DNA of 64,000 bases from Nitrosovibrio sp. Nv17 (lineage in GTDB: Bacteria; Pseudomonadota; Gammaproteobacteria; Burkholderiales; Nitrosomonadaceae): contig NZ_FPIQ01000011.1 in NCBI RefSeq assembly GCF_900119085.1, positions 31,575 through 95,574 of the forward strand. The letters run 5' to 3'. This document shows positions 47,471 to 56,747 of the stretch, piece after piece. Both the position numbers and the translations under genes were made by a program. The notes below the pieces were generated by a model. It saw only the letters and a list, made by a program, of their open reading frames with translations. It was not told where the DNA came from and did no database searches. Within the stretch, counting starts at the first letter, position 1. Every line of letters starts with the position of its first letter.

Positions 47471-48136
47471 TTGATCCTGCTGGCCAGTCCATCCCAAGAT
47501 GATCTGCTGCGCTGGGAGCAAGCCGTGGACGACCTTGCTCCGATCCGCAGCGCAACCCGACTCGACGCGGTCAGGCACGAACTGACGCGCTCCAAGCCGC
47601 AGGTTCTCCTGCTCGACCATGACCTACCCGAGCTGGAAAAGCCGAATGGGATTACCGACCTGATGCGGCTGAGTCCGGAAACCAAGGTCATCGTTCTGAG
47701 CCGCGCCATCTCCGACGAGACCGAATGGGGATTGTTCAGAACCGGAATAAGGGGTTGCTGCAGGCACGATATCGATCCGACACAGCTGAGAAGCGTCGTG
47801 GAAGCGGTACAGCAGGGCGAATTGTGGATCCGGCGCACGCTCAGCTGGCACCTCCTGAACGAGTTGGTGACGATCACGCAGGAAAAGAACAAGATCAAGC
47901 AGGCTGTCAGCGATCTCCTCGCCAACCTCACCCGGCGCGAGTATGAAATCGCGACTCTGGTCGGAGACGGCGAGTCCAACAAGCAGATCGCCCGGCGACT
48001 GGATATCACCGAACGCACCGTAAAGGCGCATCTGACCGAGGTTTTCCGCAAACTGGATGTGGCGGATCGGCTCAAACTGGCATTGATCGTGAAGGGCTCC
48101 ATGCCGCCCAGAAGCTCGACCAATTTAGGACATTGA
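47471..48136 (+). CDS. LuxR-family response regulator
   Basis: A 221-residue protein with an N-terminal receiver and a C-terminal LuxR helix-turn-helix (LTRREYEIATLVGDGESNKQ, then TERTVKAHLTEVFRKLDV). The phosphoacceptor Asp49 is present in VLLLDHDLPE, but the conserved Lys of the receiver is absent (GIRGCCRHDID). The start is TTG at 47471, supported by GGAGGAAG at 47457-47464; no ATG is in frame nearby. No histidine kinase is adjacent. It precedes the EPS genes by a long gap and is a candidate regulator of them. Confidence 0.85.
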   Translation: MILLASPSQDDLLRWEQAVDDLAPIRSATRLDAVRHELTRSKPQVLLLDHDLPELEKPNGITDLMRLSPETKVIVLSRAISDETEWGLFRTGIRGCCRHDIDPTQLRSVVEAVQQGELWIRRTLSWHLLNELVTITQEKNKIKQAVSDLLANLTRREYEIATLVGDGESNKQIARRLDITERTVKAHLTEVFRKLDVADRLKLALIVKGSMPPRSSTNLGH

Positions 48137-48149
48137 CATTCGATCGCAT

Positions 48150-48168
48150 CTGATCATGACCTGATCAG
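48150..48168. promoter_or_regulatory. Interrupted inverted repeat after the LuxR gene
   Basis: CTGATCA (48150-48156) and TGATCAG (48162-48168) are separated by five bases. Length and spacing suit a dimeric helix-turn-helix protein; it lies 14 bases after the regulator stop codon, in front of the EPS locus. Confidence 0.35.
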
Positions 48169-48759
48169 TATCAGGGATCCCCGTTCCTCGGAAGCTTCCC
48201 TGAATCGCCCCTCCCTTCCAGCCCCCGTTCGCCGAACACGCGATCATCCATCAAGAAAGCATGGCGGGGACGCGACGGCATGCCCCCTCGGTCCCGATTG
48301 GTATCTCTTGCTCCGTGGGGATCGCAGGATAGCCATGGTATTCTTTGGACTACGAAGCGGGCGGGAATACCCCGGCTGGATCGGGAATCACGCTGTGACC
48401 GGCCCGGAGCATCGGGCAGCGGAAAAATCCCCAATCCAGGCTGAGAGGCCGGCGCCTGGAATACCGGAACTTTCCAATTCCTTCAAACACCAGGTGACGT
48501 ACCAAAGTCCAATTGTTCTCATCGATGGAGTTGATATGATGCATGCGTGTCTGATGCGAGAATCCACCGCCTGCAGGAAGCCGCTCCTGAACGAATGCCT
48601 CCTGAACCGGAACGGGCCCGCCGAAATGCGGCGGATGCGATGACCGATACCGGGCTGAAACTGGGTACCCGACATCCAGGCCATTCCGGGGCTCCCGCCG
48701 GATCTGCCTGAAAATCATCCTGAGCGGCATGAACACCAGTATGTCAATGACATTCTCTG

Positions 48760-48782
48760 ACTGCTGACGGTTCGTCAGCAGT
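48760..48782 (+). promoter_or_regulatory. Nine-bp hairpin in the sugar-transferase leader
   Basis: ACTGCTGAC (48760-48768) and GTCAGCAGT (48774-48782) pair perfectly around a GGTTC loop, ending 12 bases before AGAAGGAG (48795-48802) and 26 bases before the TTG start. It may be a terminator-like or mRNA-stabilizing element, or an operator. Confidence 0.45.
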
Positions 48783-48808
48783 CCGTCATGTGACAGAAGG
48801 AGTCGGAA

Positions 48809-50206
48809 TTGTTCCGTATCTACAATCACTATATTTCCAGAACCACGGTCTTCCTCATCGGCACCGAAATCTTCGTGCTGATGATCGCCTTTTACCTGGG
48901 GACGGGCCTGCGCTTCCTCAATCAGATGGAATTGCTCCCCTTCACCTTCACCTCCCTGTTGCCGGTCGCCGCCACGTTTACCGTTGTCATGGTGACGAGC
49001 ATGGCGGCCATGGGAATGTATCAGCTGGATTTTCGCCCGGATCTCAAGGATACCCTGTTCCGCCTCATGCCGTCGATGCTGCTGGGATTCGGTATCATGA
49101 CCCTCATCTTCTATCTGCTGCCCGACCTGTACTCGGGGCGCGGCATACTTGGCCTGGTGATGCTGCTGGCCTTGTCAGGCATTCTCCTGACGCGCGCGGC
49201 CTTTCTGAAGTGGTCCCGCCTCGGCATACTCGAATCACGCGCCATCGTCCTCGGTATCGGAAGCAAGGCTCGGGAATTCATCGACCAGACCGCCAGGGAT
49301 CCCCATCGTCATGGATTGCGGATCATCGGCTTCGTCCCCTTGCAGGACGAGGAACGGCAGGTACCCGCCTCCGCCGTGCTGCCCAGAATGGATCCCCTGG
49401 TATCGCTGGCCAGGCAGCATGGTGCAGGAGAAATCATCATCGCGATCCAGGAGCGGCGCGGCGGCTACCTTCCCATCCAGGATCTGCTGGAATGCAAGCT
49501 CAGCGGGATCAAGGTGACCGATTCGGTCGCCTTCTTCGAGCGGGAACAAGGCCAGATCCGGGTAAACTCCCTGTATTCGAGCTGGCTGGTCTTTGGCGGA
49601 GGATTCGACCAGAGCCCGCTCAGATCGGGTATCAAGCGGGGGTTCGATCTGGTTGCCAGCACGCTGCTGTTGATCGTCACACTGCCCGTGATGCTGGTGA
49701 CGGCATTGTGCATCGTGATCGAGGACGGCGCTCCTGTCTTCTATCGCCAGGAACGGGTCGGGAAAAGCGGCAAGACCTTCATGGTGCTCAAGTTCCGCAG
49801 CATGAAAAATGATGCGGAAAAGGGCGGAACACCGCAGTGGGCGATAGCGGACGATCCACGCACGACCCGCGTGGGCAGGATCATCCGCAAGCTGCGGATC
49901 GATGAATTGCCACAGATATTTAATGTCCTGAACGGCGAGATGAGCATCGTCGGTCCGCGCCCGGAAAGACCCTATTTCGTGAATCAGCTCTGCCAGGAGG
50001 TTCCCTACTACAACGTCAGGCACAGCATCAAGCCTGGAATCACCGGATGGGCACAGGTCCGCTATGGCTACGGCGCGTCGCTGAACGACGCCATCGAGAA
50101 ACTTCAATATGATCTGTACTATGTGAAGAACCACAGCCTCTTTCTTGACGTCATCATATTGATCGACACCATAGAGGTCGTGGTGCTCGGGAAGGGAGGA
50201 AGATGA
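48809..50206 (+). CDS. Exosortase-A-system sugar transferase (EpsB/TIGR03013-like)
   Basis: A 465-residue polyprenyl-phosphate hexose-1-phosphate transferase. Four to five N-terminal membrane helices and a CoA-binding-like middle domain (ESRAIVLGIGSKAREF) are followed by the bacterial sugar-transferase domain with RSGIKRGFDLVASTLLL, VLKFRSMKNDAEK, RVGRIIRKLRIDELPQ and SIVGPRPERPYFV. It starts exopolysaccharide repeat synthesis by loading the first sugar on undecaprenyl phosphate. The start is TTG with AGAAGGAG seven bases upstream. Its neighbours PrsK and PrsR define it as the PEP-CTERM-associated form. Confidence 0.92.
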   Translation: MFRIYNHYISRTTVFLIGTEIFVLMIAFYLGTGLRFLNQMELLPFTFTSLLPVAATFTVVMVTSMAAMGMYQLDFRPDLKDTLFRLMPSMLLGFGIMTLIFYLLPDLYSGRGILGLVMLLALSGILLTRAAFLKWSRLGILESRAIVLGIGSKAREFIDQTARDPHRHGLRIIGFVPLQDEERQVPASAVLPRMDPLVSLARQHGAGEIIIAIQERRGGYLPIQDLLECKLSGIKVTDSVAFFEREQGQIRVNSLYSSWLVFGGGFDQSPLRSGIKRGFDLVASTLLLIVTLPVMLVTALCIVIEDGAPVFYRQERVGKSGKTFMVLKFRSMKNDAEKGGTPQWAIADDPRTTRVGRIIRKLRIDELPQIFNVLNGEMSIVGPRPERPYFVNQLCQEVPYYNVRHSIKPGITGWAQVRYGYGASLNDAIEKLQYDLYYVKNHSLFLDVIILIDTIEVVVLGKGGR

Positions 50207-50228
50207 TGCTCCAGCCCCCCGTCCAGCC

Positions 50229-52298
50229 ATGCTGACCAGCATCGCGACCATCAGCTACACCGTGTCGGCAGTGGCCAGCCTGCTGCTGGCGGCACTGCTG
50301 CTGACACGCTGGCGGGGCCGTCTGCATGGCGTGGCGCTTTCCACCGCCTGCCTGCTTTCCGCCTTGTGGGCATCGATGCTCGCCTATCAGGTCAATCAGG
50401 CTTCCGCGCTTTCTCTGATGACGGACGTCATGGAGATACTCAGAAATGCGGGGTGGTCGGTCTTCGTGATCGCGCTGCTGGGACTCTACCGGCAGACGGC
50501 ATTGAGAATCAGGTCGGCGATAACGATCATCGCCGTGCTGTACCTGGCGTGCCTCGCCGCCGCATTGCACACCCACGGAAGTTTCGAGGCATCGCCGTAC
50601 GCGGTCGACGACACCGGCTACAACGTCATCGGCAGCATCGCCATGGCTATCCTCGGCATGATACTGGTCGAGCAGCTATACCGGAACACGCCTGTCAAGC
50701 AACGCTGGAGCATAAAGTTTGCCTGCCTCGGCATCGGCGGCATCTTCGCCTACGATTTCTACATGTACAGCGATGCGCTGCTGCTCCAGCACATCAATCC
50801 AGAGATCTGGACGGCTCGCGGCATCGTAAACGCACTGGTCATTCCACTGGTGGCCGTATCCGCGGCACGCAATCCGCAGTGGGCGCTGGGCATCACGGTA
50901 TCACGCCGCATCCTGTTCTACTCGGCGGCGCTGTTCGGCGCCGCCGCCTACCTGCTGACAATGGCCGCTGCCGGGTACTACCTGCGTTTCTTCGGAGGAA
51001 GCTGGGGCACCATCATGCAGGTCATCTTCCTGTTCGGCGCCATCATCCTGCTGCTGCTGGTGCTGTTCTCCGGTACCCTGCGCTCCTGGCTGCGCGTTTC
51101 GATCAGCAAGCACTTCTTCAGCTACAACTATGATTACCGCGAGGAATGGCTGCAGTTCACGCGCACTCTCTCAACCGGTGAACACGTCCTGGGCGAGCGT
51201 GTGATACAGGCCCTGGCCCAGCTGGTGGAAAGTCCTGGGGGTGGCCTGTGGATCCGCCGGGAAACCGGGAACCATGAACCCGCGACCCGCTGGAACATGA
51301 CGGGAACGGATGAGCCTGAACCTTCGGATAGCGCCTTCTGCAGATTTCTGGAACAGAAGGAATGGGTGATCGAGCTGCACGAATATGCGGCAAACCCCAA
51401 CAAATATTCAGGCATCGCCCTTCCGCAATGGCTGCTGGCGATTCCCAAGGCCTGGCTGGTGGTGCCTCTGATCCAGCATCGAAAGCTGTTTGGCTTTGTC
51501 GTGCTGGCAGAACCTCGAAGTCGCGTAAAACTGAACTGGGAAGTCAGCGATCTGCTCAAGGTCGCCGGTAATCAGGCAGCAAGCTACCTAGCTCAAGATG
51601 AGGCGGCCCATGCATTGCTGGTCGCACGTCAGTTCGAATCCTTCAACCGCATGTCCACCTTCGTGGTGCATGACCTGAAGAATCTGGTTGCACAGCTGTC
51701 GCTCCTGCTTTCCAACGTGGAAAAGCACCGGGGAAACCCGGAATTCCAGAAGGACATGATCGAAACGGTGCGCCTGTCCGTACTCAAGATGAGACGTCTT
51801 CTGGAAAAACTGAGCAGCGGCGATTCGTCGGAAAAAGCGATCCCGCTGCTGATTGCGGGACTGCTCGAGGAAGCGGCGAAATCGAAGTCCGTCACCGAAC
51901 CGAAACCCACCGTCGAGATTCTCACTCCGAATCTGGCAGTGTACGCAAATCCGGCCCGGCTCGAGCGTGTCATCGGCCATCTCATACAGAACGCCATCGA
52001 GGCCACGCCCAGGGATGGCAAGGTCCAGATCCGGCTGAAGGAGGAAATGAATTCCGCGGTCGTGGAGATCGAAGACACGGGGCGCGGCATGAGCGAGGAA
52101 TTCATCCGGGAAAAGCTTTTCAAGCCGTTCGAAACCACCAAGTCGGCCGGCATGGGCATCGGAGTATTCGAAAGCCGGGAATATGTTTCGGAGATCGGGG
52201 GCAAGCTCGAGGTCGACAGCAGGGAGTCGGATGGCACGACCTTTCGCATCATCCTGCCACTGCATTCTGGCGATGATCATGCCGCGTTCATGACATAG
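50229..52298 (+). CDS. prsK: PEP-CTERM system histidine kinase PrsK
   Basis: A 689-residue membrane sensor kinase with about eight to nine N-terminal helices (to about residue 275), a GAF-like region, a DHp domain with His in FVVHDLKNLVAQLSLLL (near residue 480) and an HATPase domain with NAIEATPRDGK, EIEDTGRGMS and GMGIGVFESREYV. This layout matches PrsK, the kinase that pairs with PrsR in exosortase-A genomes. The signal is unknown. It follows the sugar transferase by 22 bases. Confidence 0.92.
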   Translation: MLTSIATISYTVSAVASLLLAALLLTRWRGRLHGVALSTACLLSALWASMLAYQVNQASALSLMTDVMEILRNAGWSVFVIALLGLYRQTALRIRSAITIIAVLYLACLAAALHTHGSFEASPYAVDDTGYNVIGSIAMAILGMILVEQLYRNTPVKQRWSIKFACLGIGGIFAYDFYMYSDALLLQHINPEIWTARGIVNALVIPLVAVSAARNPQWALGITVSRRILFYSAALFGAAAYLLTMAAAGYYLRFFGGSWGTIMQVIFLFGAIILLLLVLFSGTLRSWLRVSISKHFFSYNYDYREEWLQFTRTLSTGEHVLGERVIQALAQLVESPGGGLWIRRETGNHEPATRWNMTGTDEPEPSDSAFCRFLEQKEWVIELHEYAANPNKYSGIALPQWLLAIPKAWLVVPLIQHRKLFGFVVLAEPRSRVKLNWEVSDLLKVAGNQAASYLAQDEAAHALLVARQFESFNRMSTFVVHDLKNLVAQLSLLLSNVEKHRGNPEFQKDMIETVRLSVLKMRRLLEKLSSGDSSEKAIPLLIAGLLEEAAKSKSVTEPKPTVEILTPNLAVYANPARLERVIGHLIQNAIEATPRDGKVQIRLKEEMNSAVVEIEDTGRGMSEEFIREKLFKPFETTKSAGMGIGVFESREYVSEIGGKLEVDSRESDGTTFRIILPLHSGDDHAAFMT

Positions 52299-52416
52299 CG
52301 CCCGCGGAACCGGAAGACACCACCATTCCGCGCCTTTCCGGTGGCCAGATGTTCACGAAGCGAGATGGAGCGAAACATGCATATGCAATTAGAACATGGA
52401 CAAATGAGGCATACAC

Positions 52417-53772
52417 ATGAGTCAAGATAAAAATAACCTGCTGGTGATCGAAGACGATCCAGGCTTGCAGAAACAGCTCCGCTGGAGCTTTGATACCTAT
52501 AACGTGCTGGTCGCGGGAGATCGCGAGAGCGCACTCGCACTGGTTCGGAGGCATGAACCCGCGGTCGTCACCATGGATCTCGGGCTTCCTCCCGATCCGG
52601 ACGGTGCCTCGGAAGGGCTGGCGACGCTCGAACAGATACTCGAACTTGCGCCGGACACCAAGGTGATCGTCCTGACCGGCAATCAGGACCACGGCAACGC
52701 CTTGAAGGCGATTGCCCTGGGCGCCTATGATTTCCACCAGAAGCCGTTCGATCCCGAGATTCTGGGTCTGGTCGTCAAGCGGGCCTTCTATCTGTACGCC
52801 CTGCAACAGGAAAATCGCAGGCTGCTGCAAACCCAGGCGGCCGCACCGATCAGCGGCATCATTACCCGGGATCCCGCCATGATCAAGGTGTGCCGCAACG
52901 TCGAGAAGGTCGCTTCATCGGATGCAACGGCCATCCTGCTGGGAGAAAGCGGAACCGGCAAGGAGATCCTGGCACGGGCGCTGCACCAGTCCAGTCCGAG
53001 GCAGTCGAAATGCTTCATGGCGATCAATTGCGCGGCAATTCCCGAAACGCTGCTGGAGAGCGAACTGTTCGGGTACGAGAAGGGGGCGTATACGGGAGCG
53101 GCCAAGCAGACGCTGGGCAAGATCGAACTCGCCAACGGCGGAACGTTCTTTCTTGATGAAATCGGCGACCTTCCGATGCCACTCCAGGCAAAACTCCTCC
53201 GTTTTCTGCAGGAAAGGGTGATAGAGAGGGTGGGCGGGCGCAAGGAGATCCCCATTGATGTGCGCGTCGTCTGCGCGACGCACCAGAATCTCAAGAAATT
53301 GATAGAAGAGGGACGATTCCGCGAGGATCTCTACTATCGCTTGAGCGAAATCGTCATTACAATTCCTCCGTTGCGCGAGCGTGCCGGCGACGCCGCGCTG
53401 CTGGCACACCATTTCAGGAACAAGTTCTCCGCCCAGGAAAAGCGTTCCTCCCTGAATTTCAGCCGGGAGGCGCTCACCGTGATCGAAAACCATCCCTGGC
53501 CCGGCAATGTCCGGGAAATGGAGAATTGCATCAAACGCGCAGTGATCATGGCCGATGGCCCGTTGATCAACGCCGAGGATCTGGGATTGCCGGCTGCCGC
53601 CGCGCCGGTGGAACCCATCAATCTTCGCCAGGTTCGCGAAAAGGCGGAGTGCGATGCGCTGATGAAGGTGCTTGCGCGGGCGGATGGCAACATTGTCAAG
53701 GCTGCCGAACTGCTGGGCGTCAGCCGCCCCACCATATATGATCTGATGAGCCGCTGCGGGTTGAAGCAGTGA
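52417..53772 (+). CDS. prsR: PEP-CTERM-box sigma-54-dependent response regulator PrsR
   Basis: A 451-residue NtrC-type regulator. The receiver has Asp54 (VVTMDLGLP), the AAA+ domain has Walker A GESGTGKE (176-183), the sigma-54 contact loop GAYTGA and FFLDEIGDLP, and the C-terminus has a Fis-type HTH (ADGNIVKAAELLGVSRPTIY). PrsR with PrsK activates PEP-CTERM and EPS genes through RpoN. The 118-base gap before it may contain its own promoter. Confidence 0.94.
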   Translation: MSQDKNNLLVIEDDPGLQKQLRWSFDTYNVLVAGDRESALALVRRHEPAVVTMDLGLPPDPDGASEGLATLEQILELAPDTKVIVLTGNQDHGNALKAIALGAYDFHQKPFDPEILGLVVKRAFYLYALQQENRRLLQTQAAAPISGIITRDPAMIKVCRNVEKVASSDATAILLGESGTGKEILARALHQSSPRQSKCFMAINCAAIPETLLESELFGYEKGAYTGAAKQTLGKIELANGGTFFLDEIGDLPMPLQAKLLRFLQERVIERVGGRKEIPIDVRVVCATHQNLKKLIEEGRFREDLYYRLSEIVITIPPLRERAGDAALLAHHFRNKFSAQEKRSSLNFSREALTVIENHPWPGNVREMENCIKRAVIMADGPLINAEDLGLPAAAAPVEPINLRQVREKAECDALMKVLARADGNIVKAAELLGVSRPTIYDLMSRCGLKQ

Positions 53773-53809
53773 TCAATTCCTTGAATCCGGCAAACAGGTT
53801 TTCCTCTCG

Positions 53810-55396
53810 ATGACAGACCTCGTTCATACACTCATCTTCAGGTCGGCGGACCGATTCGCCGACAGGGAGGCGCTGCTCTACCAGGGTCGGCGAATGGACT
53901 ACACCGCCCTGGCTGATGCGGTGGAAGCGGCAAGCCAAGCCCTGCTCGCGGCAGGATTGGACCGCGGCGAACGCGTTGCGGTCTATCTCGAGAAGCGTCC
54001 GGAAACGGTCGCTGCCCTGTTCGGTGCTGCAGCCGCAGGGGGGGTATTCGTACCCGTCAACCCGCTTCTGAAACCGGAACAGGTCGCCTACATTTTACGC
54101 GACTGCAACGTCAGAATCCTGGTGACGTCGGCCGACCGCCTGAGATTGCTGGCTGAGAACCTGCTCCAGTGCCACGACCTGCATACCGTGATGGTGATCG
54201 ACCCGGGAACGTCCGCTCCCCCCGCCGCCCATTTCACCGTCCTCCCCTGGAACGCCACACCCGCCATCGGGATACCTGCTGCGCCGCACCGGGCGATCGA
54301 CGGCGACATGGCGGCCATCCTCTACACATCCGGCAGCACCGGAAAGCCGAAGGGAGTGGTACTCTCCCATCGAAACCTGGTCGCCGGTGCGGCGAGTGTC
54401 TCGGAATACCTCGAAAATACGCTGGACGACCGCATCCTGGCCGTATTGCCGCTGAGTTTCGACTATGGATTGAGCCAACTCACCACGGCCTTCCTCACCG
54501 GCGCCACGAGCGTCCTGATGAATTATCTGCTGCCCCGGGACATCATCGGGATTCTGGAAAAGGAGCGCATCACGGGCCTAGCGGCGGTCCCGCCTCTGTG
54601 GATACAACTGGCCCAATTGGTCTGGCCTGAAAATCTGGCGCTGCGCTACCTCACCAATTCCGGTGGAGCGATGCCGCGCGCCACCCTAGACCTGCTCCGC
54701 CACAGGGCACCCCATGCCCGGGTTTTCCTCATGTACGGTCTCACGGAAGCATTCCGCTCCACCTATCTTCCACCGGACGAAGTGGAAAAACGGCCGGACT
54801 CCATCGGCAAGGCAATCCCCAATGCCGAGGTGCTGGTGCTGCGTGAGGATGGCTCGCCTTGCGCAACGGGCGAGCCGGGGGAACTGGTACACCGCGGTGC
54901 CCTCGTTTCCATGGGATACTGGAACGATCCGGAGAAGACCGCCGAGCGCTTCAAGCCCGTGGGCCCCCTCCATACCGGTCTGACCATCCCGGAACTGGCG
55001 GTGTGGTCCGGTGATACGGTACGCAGGGATGAGGAAGGCTTTCTCTATTTCATCGGCCGCCGCGACGACATGATCAAGACCTCCGGCTACCGCGTCAGCC
55101 CGACCGAAATAGAGGAAGTGGTCTACGCCACCGGACTCGTGGGAGAAGCCGCCGCTCTCGGCATCCCCCACCCTGTTCTAGGCCAGGCCATCGTCCTGGT
55201 GGTGACGCCGCGAGACGGCGCAGGACTGGATCACGACGGACTGCTGGCGGCCTGCAAGCGTGACCTGCCAGCCTTCATGCTGCCCAGCCGGATCGAACCC
55301 CGGAAGGAGAGCCTGCCACGCAATCCCAATGGCAAGATAGATCGCAGGTCGCTAGGACAGGCGTTTCAGAATCTCTTCATGGATAATGAGACATGA
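53810..55396 (+). CDS. Exosortase-A-associated acyl-CoA ligase (AMP-forming)
   Basis: A 528-residue AMP-dependent synthetase. The ATP-binding motif YTSGSTGKPKG is at 172-182, and the ligase motifs MYGLTEAFRSTYLPP and DDMIKTSGYRVSP follow, with the catalytic Lys near the C-terminus (PRNPNGKIDRRSL). It matches the ligase family found next to PLP decarboxylases in exosortase-A loci (TIGR03098). The product is thought to modify the polysaccharide or a lipid-linked precursor, but the acyl substrate is unknown. It overlaps the decarboxylase gene by four bases. Confidence 0.9.
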   Translation: MTDLVHTLIFRSADRFADREALLYQGRRMDYTALADAVEAASQALLAAGLDRGERVAVYLEKRPETVAALFGAAAAGGVFVPVNPLLKPEQVAYILRDCNVRILVTSADRLRLLAENLLQCHDLHTVMVIDPGTSAPPAAHFTVLPWNATPAIGIPAAPHRAIDGDMAAILYTSGSTGKPKGVVLSHRNLVAGAASVSEYLENTLDDRILAVLPLSFDYGLSQLTTAFLTGATSVLMNYLLPRDIIGILEKERITGLAAVPPLWIQLAQLVWPENLALRYLTNSGGAMPRATLDLLRHRAPHARVFLMYGLTEAFRSTYLPPDEVEKRPDSIGKAIPNAEVLVLREDGSPCATGEPGELVHRGALVSMGYWNDPEKTAERFKPVGPLHTGLTIPELAVWSGDTVRRDEEGFLYFIGRRDDMIKTSGYRVSPTEIEEVVYATGLVGEAAALGIPHPVLGQAIVLVVTPRDGAGLDHDGLLAACKRDLPAFMLPSRIEPRKESLPRNPNGKIDRRSLGQAFQNLFMDNET

Positions 55397-56628
55397 GCGA
55401 TACTCGGCCGAAGCATGCCGCTCCGACCCAGTTCGAGGTACGCGACGACTGCCTCCAGATAGGCGGCATGCCGCTGACCCGCCTCGCCCGGCGTGTCGGG
55501 CGTACCCCGTTTTATGCGTACGACCGGCAACGGATCACCGAGCGGGTGGCGTTTCTGCGCCAGCATCTGCCTCCCGAGATTCATTTGCACTATGCCATGA
55601 AGGCCAATCCCATGCCTGCCGTGGTTCAACACATGGCCGGCCTCGTGGAGGGTCTCGACGTGGCCTCGGCGGGCGAAATGCAGGTCGCGCTCGATACGCC
55701 GATGCCGCCACACCTGATCAGCTTCGCCGGCCCGGGAAAGACCGGCGAGGAACTTGCCTGCGCGATTGCCGCCGGCATCGTCCTGAATATGGAATCCGAA
55801 GCAGAGATGGAGCGTATCGCCGACCTGGGTGTCCGTCTCGGCATCCGCCCCAAAGTGGCGGTTCGCGTCAATCCGGATTTTGAACTCAAATCTTCCAGCA
55901 TGAAGATGGGTGGCGGGCCCAAGCAGTTCGGTGTGGATGCGGAACGCGTTCCCGCCATGCTCGCCCGGCTGAACACCCTGGCACTCGACTTCGAAGGGTT
56001 CCACATCTTCAGCGGCTCACAGAACCTGAAGGCGGCAGCCCTCCAGGAATCCCACGAAAAAACATTTCAGCTGGCCATCTCCCTTGCCCGACATGCCCCC
56101 GGACCCATCCACACCTTGAATATCGGCGGCGGCTTCGGTGTTCCTTACTTTCCAGGCGACCAAGCCCTGGATGTGGAGACAGTGGGGAAGAATCTCGGGC
56201 AACTGCTGCCAGGCGTCAGACACCATCTCCCCGACACTCAGATCGTGCTCGAACTGGGACGGTATCTGGTAGCCGAAGCCGGCATCTATGTATGTAGCGT
56301 GCTGGAACGAAAGGAATCGCGTGGCCAGGTCTTCCTGGTGACGGACGGCGGGCTGCACCACCATCTCGCCGCCTCGGGCAACTTCGGACAGGTCATTCGC
56401 AAGAATTATCCGGTCACCGTCGGCAACAGGATGCAGGGCAGCGAACGCGAGGTCGTCTCAGTGGTGGGCCCGCTGTGCACGCCGCTGGATTTGCTGGCGG
56501 ACCGTATGGAGATGGCGGGGGCGGATGCCGGCGACCTGATCGTCGTCTTCCAGTCCGGAGCCTACGGCCTGACAGCCAGTCCGACTGCGTTCCTCAGTCA
56601 TCCCGCTCCCGCAGAAGTACTGGTATAG
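55393..56628 (+). CDS. Exosortase-A-associated PLP-dependent decarboxylase
   Basis: A 411-residue fold type III decarboxylase related to diaminopimelate and ornithine decarboxylases. The Schiff-base lysine is Lys70 in HYAMKANPMP, the phosphate-binding loop is NIGGGFGVPYF and the catalytic region GPLCTPLDLL is near the C-terminus. It fits the family tied to exosortase-A loci (TIGR03099). With the acyl-CoA ligase upstream it probably makes an amine-bearing substituent. An acyl carrier protein gene, often found in such loci, is not seen nearby. Confidence 0.9.
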   Translation: MSDTRPKHAAPTQFEVRDDCLQIGGMPLTRLARRVGRTPFYAYDRQRITERVAFLRQHLPPEIHLHYAMKANPMPAVVQHMAGLVEGLDVASAGEMQVALDTPMPPHLISFAGPGKTGEELACAIAAGIVLNMESEAEMERIADLGVRLGIRPKVAVRVNPDFELKSSSMKMGGGPKQFGVDAERVPAMLARLNTLALDFEGFHIFSGSQNLKAAALQESHEKTFQLAISLARHAPGPIHTLNIGGGFGVPYFPGDQALDVETVGKNLGQLLPGVRHHLPDTQIVLELGRYLVAEAGIYVCSVLERKESRGQVFLVTDGGLHHHLAASGNFGQVIRKNYPVTVGNRMQGSEREVVSVVGPLCTPLDLLADRMEMAGADAGDLIVVFQSGAYGLTASPTAFLSHPAPAEVLV

Positions 56629-56717
56629 GGAAACCGGCTCGGCGACGGGACGAGTCGTATCGCACGCGCCTCCGGCACACTGCCAGGCTGGCGCGCACTA
56701 TCCAAACTGGAAGGATC

Positions 56718-56747
56718 ATGAGCATGAAAACCGGAGAACTGTCTTGA
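56718..56747 (+). CDS. Nine-residue leader ORF before the asparagine-synthetase-like gene
   Basis: ATG 56718, preceded by AAGGA, opens a short frame (MSMKTGELS) whose TGA overlaps the TTG start of the next gene (TTGA). The arrangement suggests translational coupling that could help initiation at the weak TTG codon. Confidence 0.4.
   Translation: MSMKTGELS

Larger units (their letters stand above)
48137..48808. other. Long leader region before the EPS sugar-transferase gene
   Basis: About 670 bases without a supported gene. It contains an interrupted inverted repeat at 48150-48168 and a strong hairpin at 48760-48782 just before the sugar-transferase ribosome site. A box resembling a sigma-54 promoter at 48298-48311 has the wrong spacing. 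Short frames on either strand are not recognizable. Confidence 0.5.

Noticed and set aside
48298..48311. Sigma-54-like box TTGGTATCTCTTGC in front of the EPS locus
   Set aside because: Only eight bases separate GG and GC instead of ten, so it does not fit the -24/-12 promoter.
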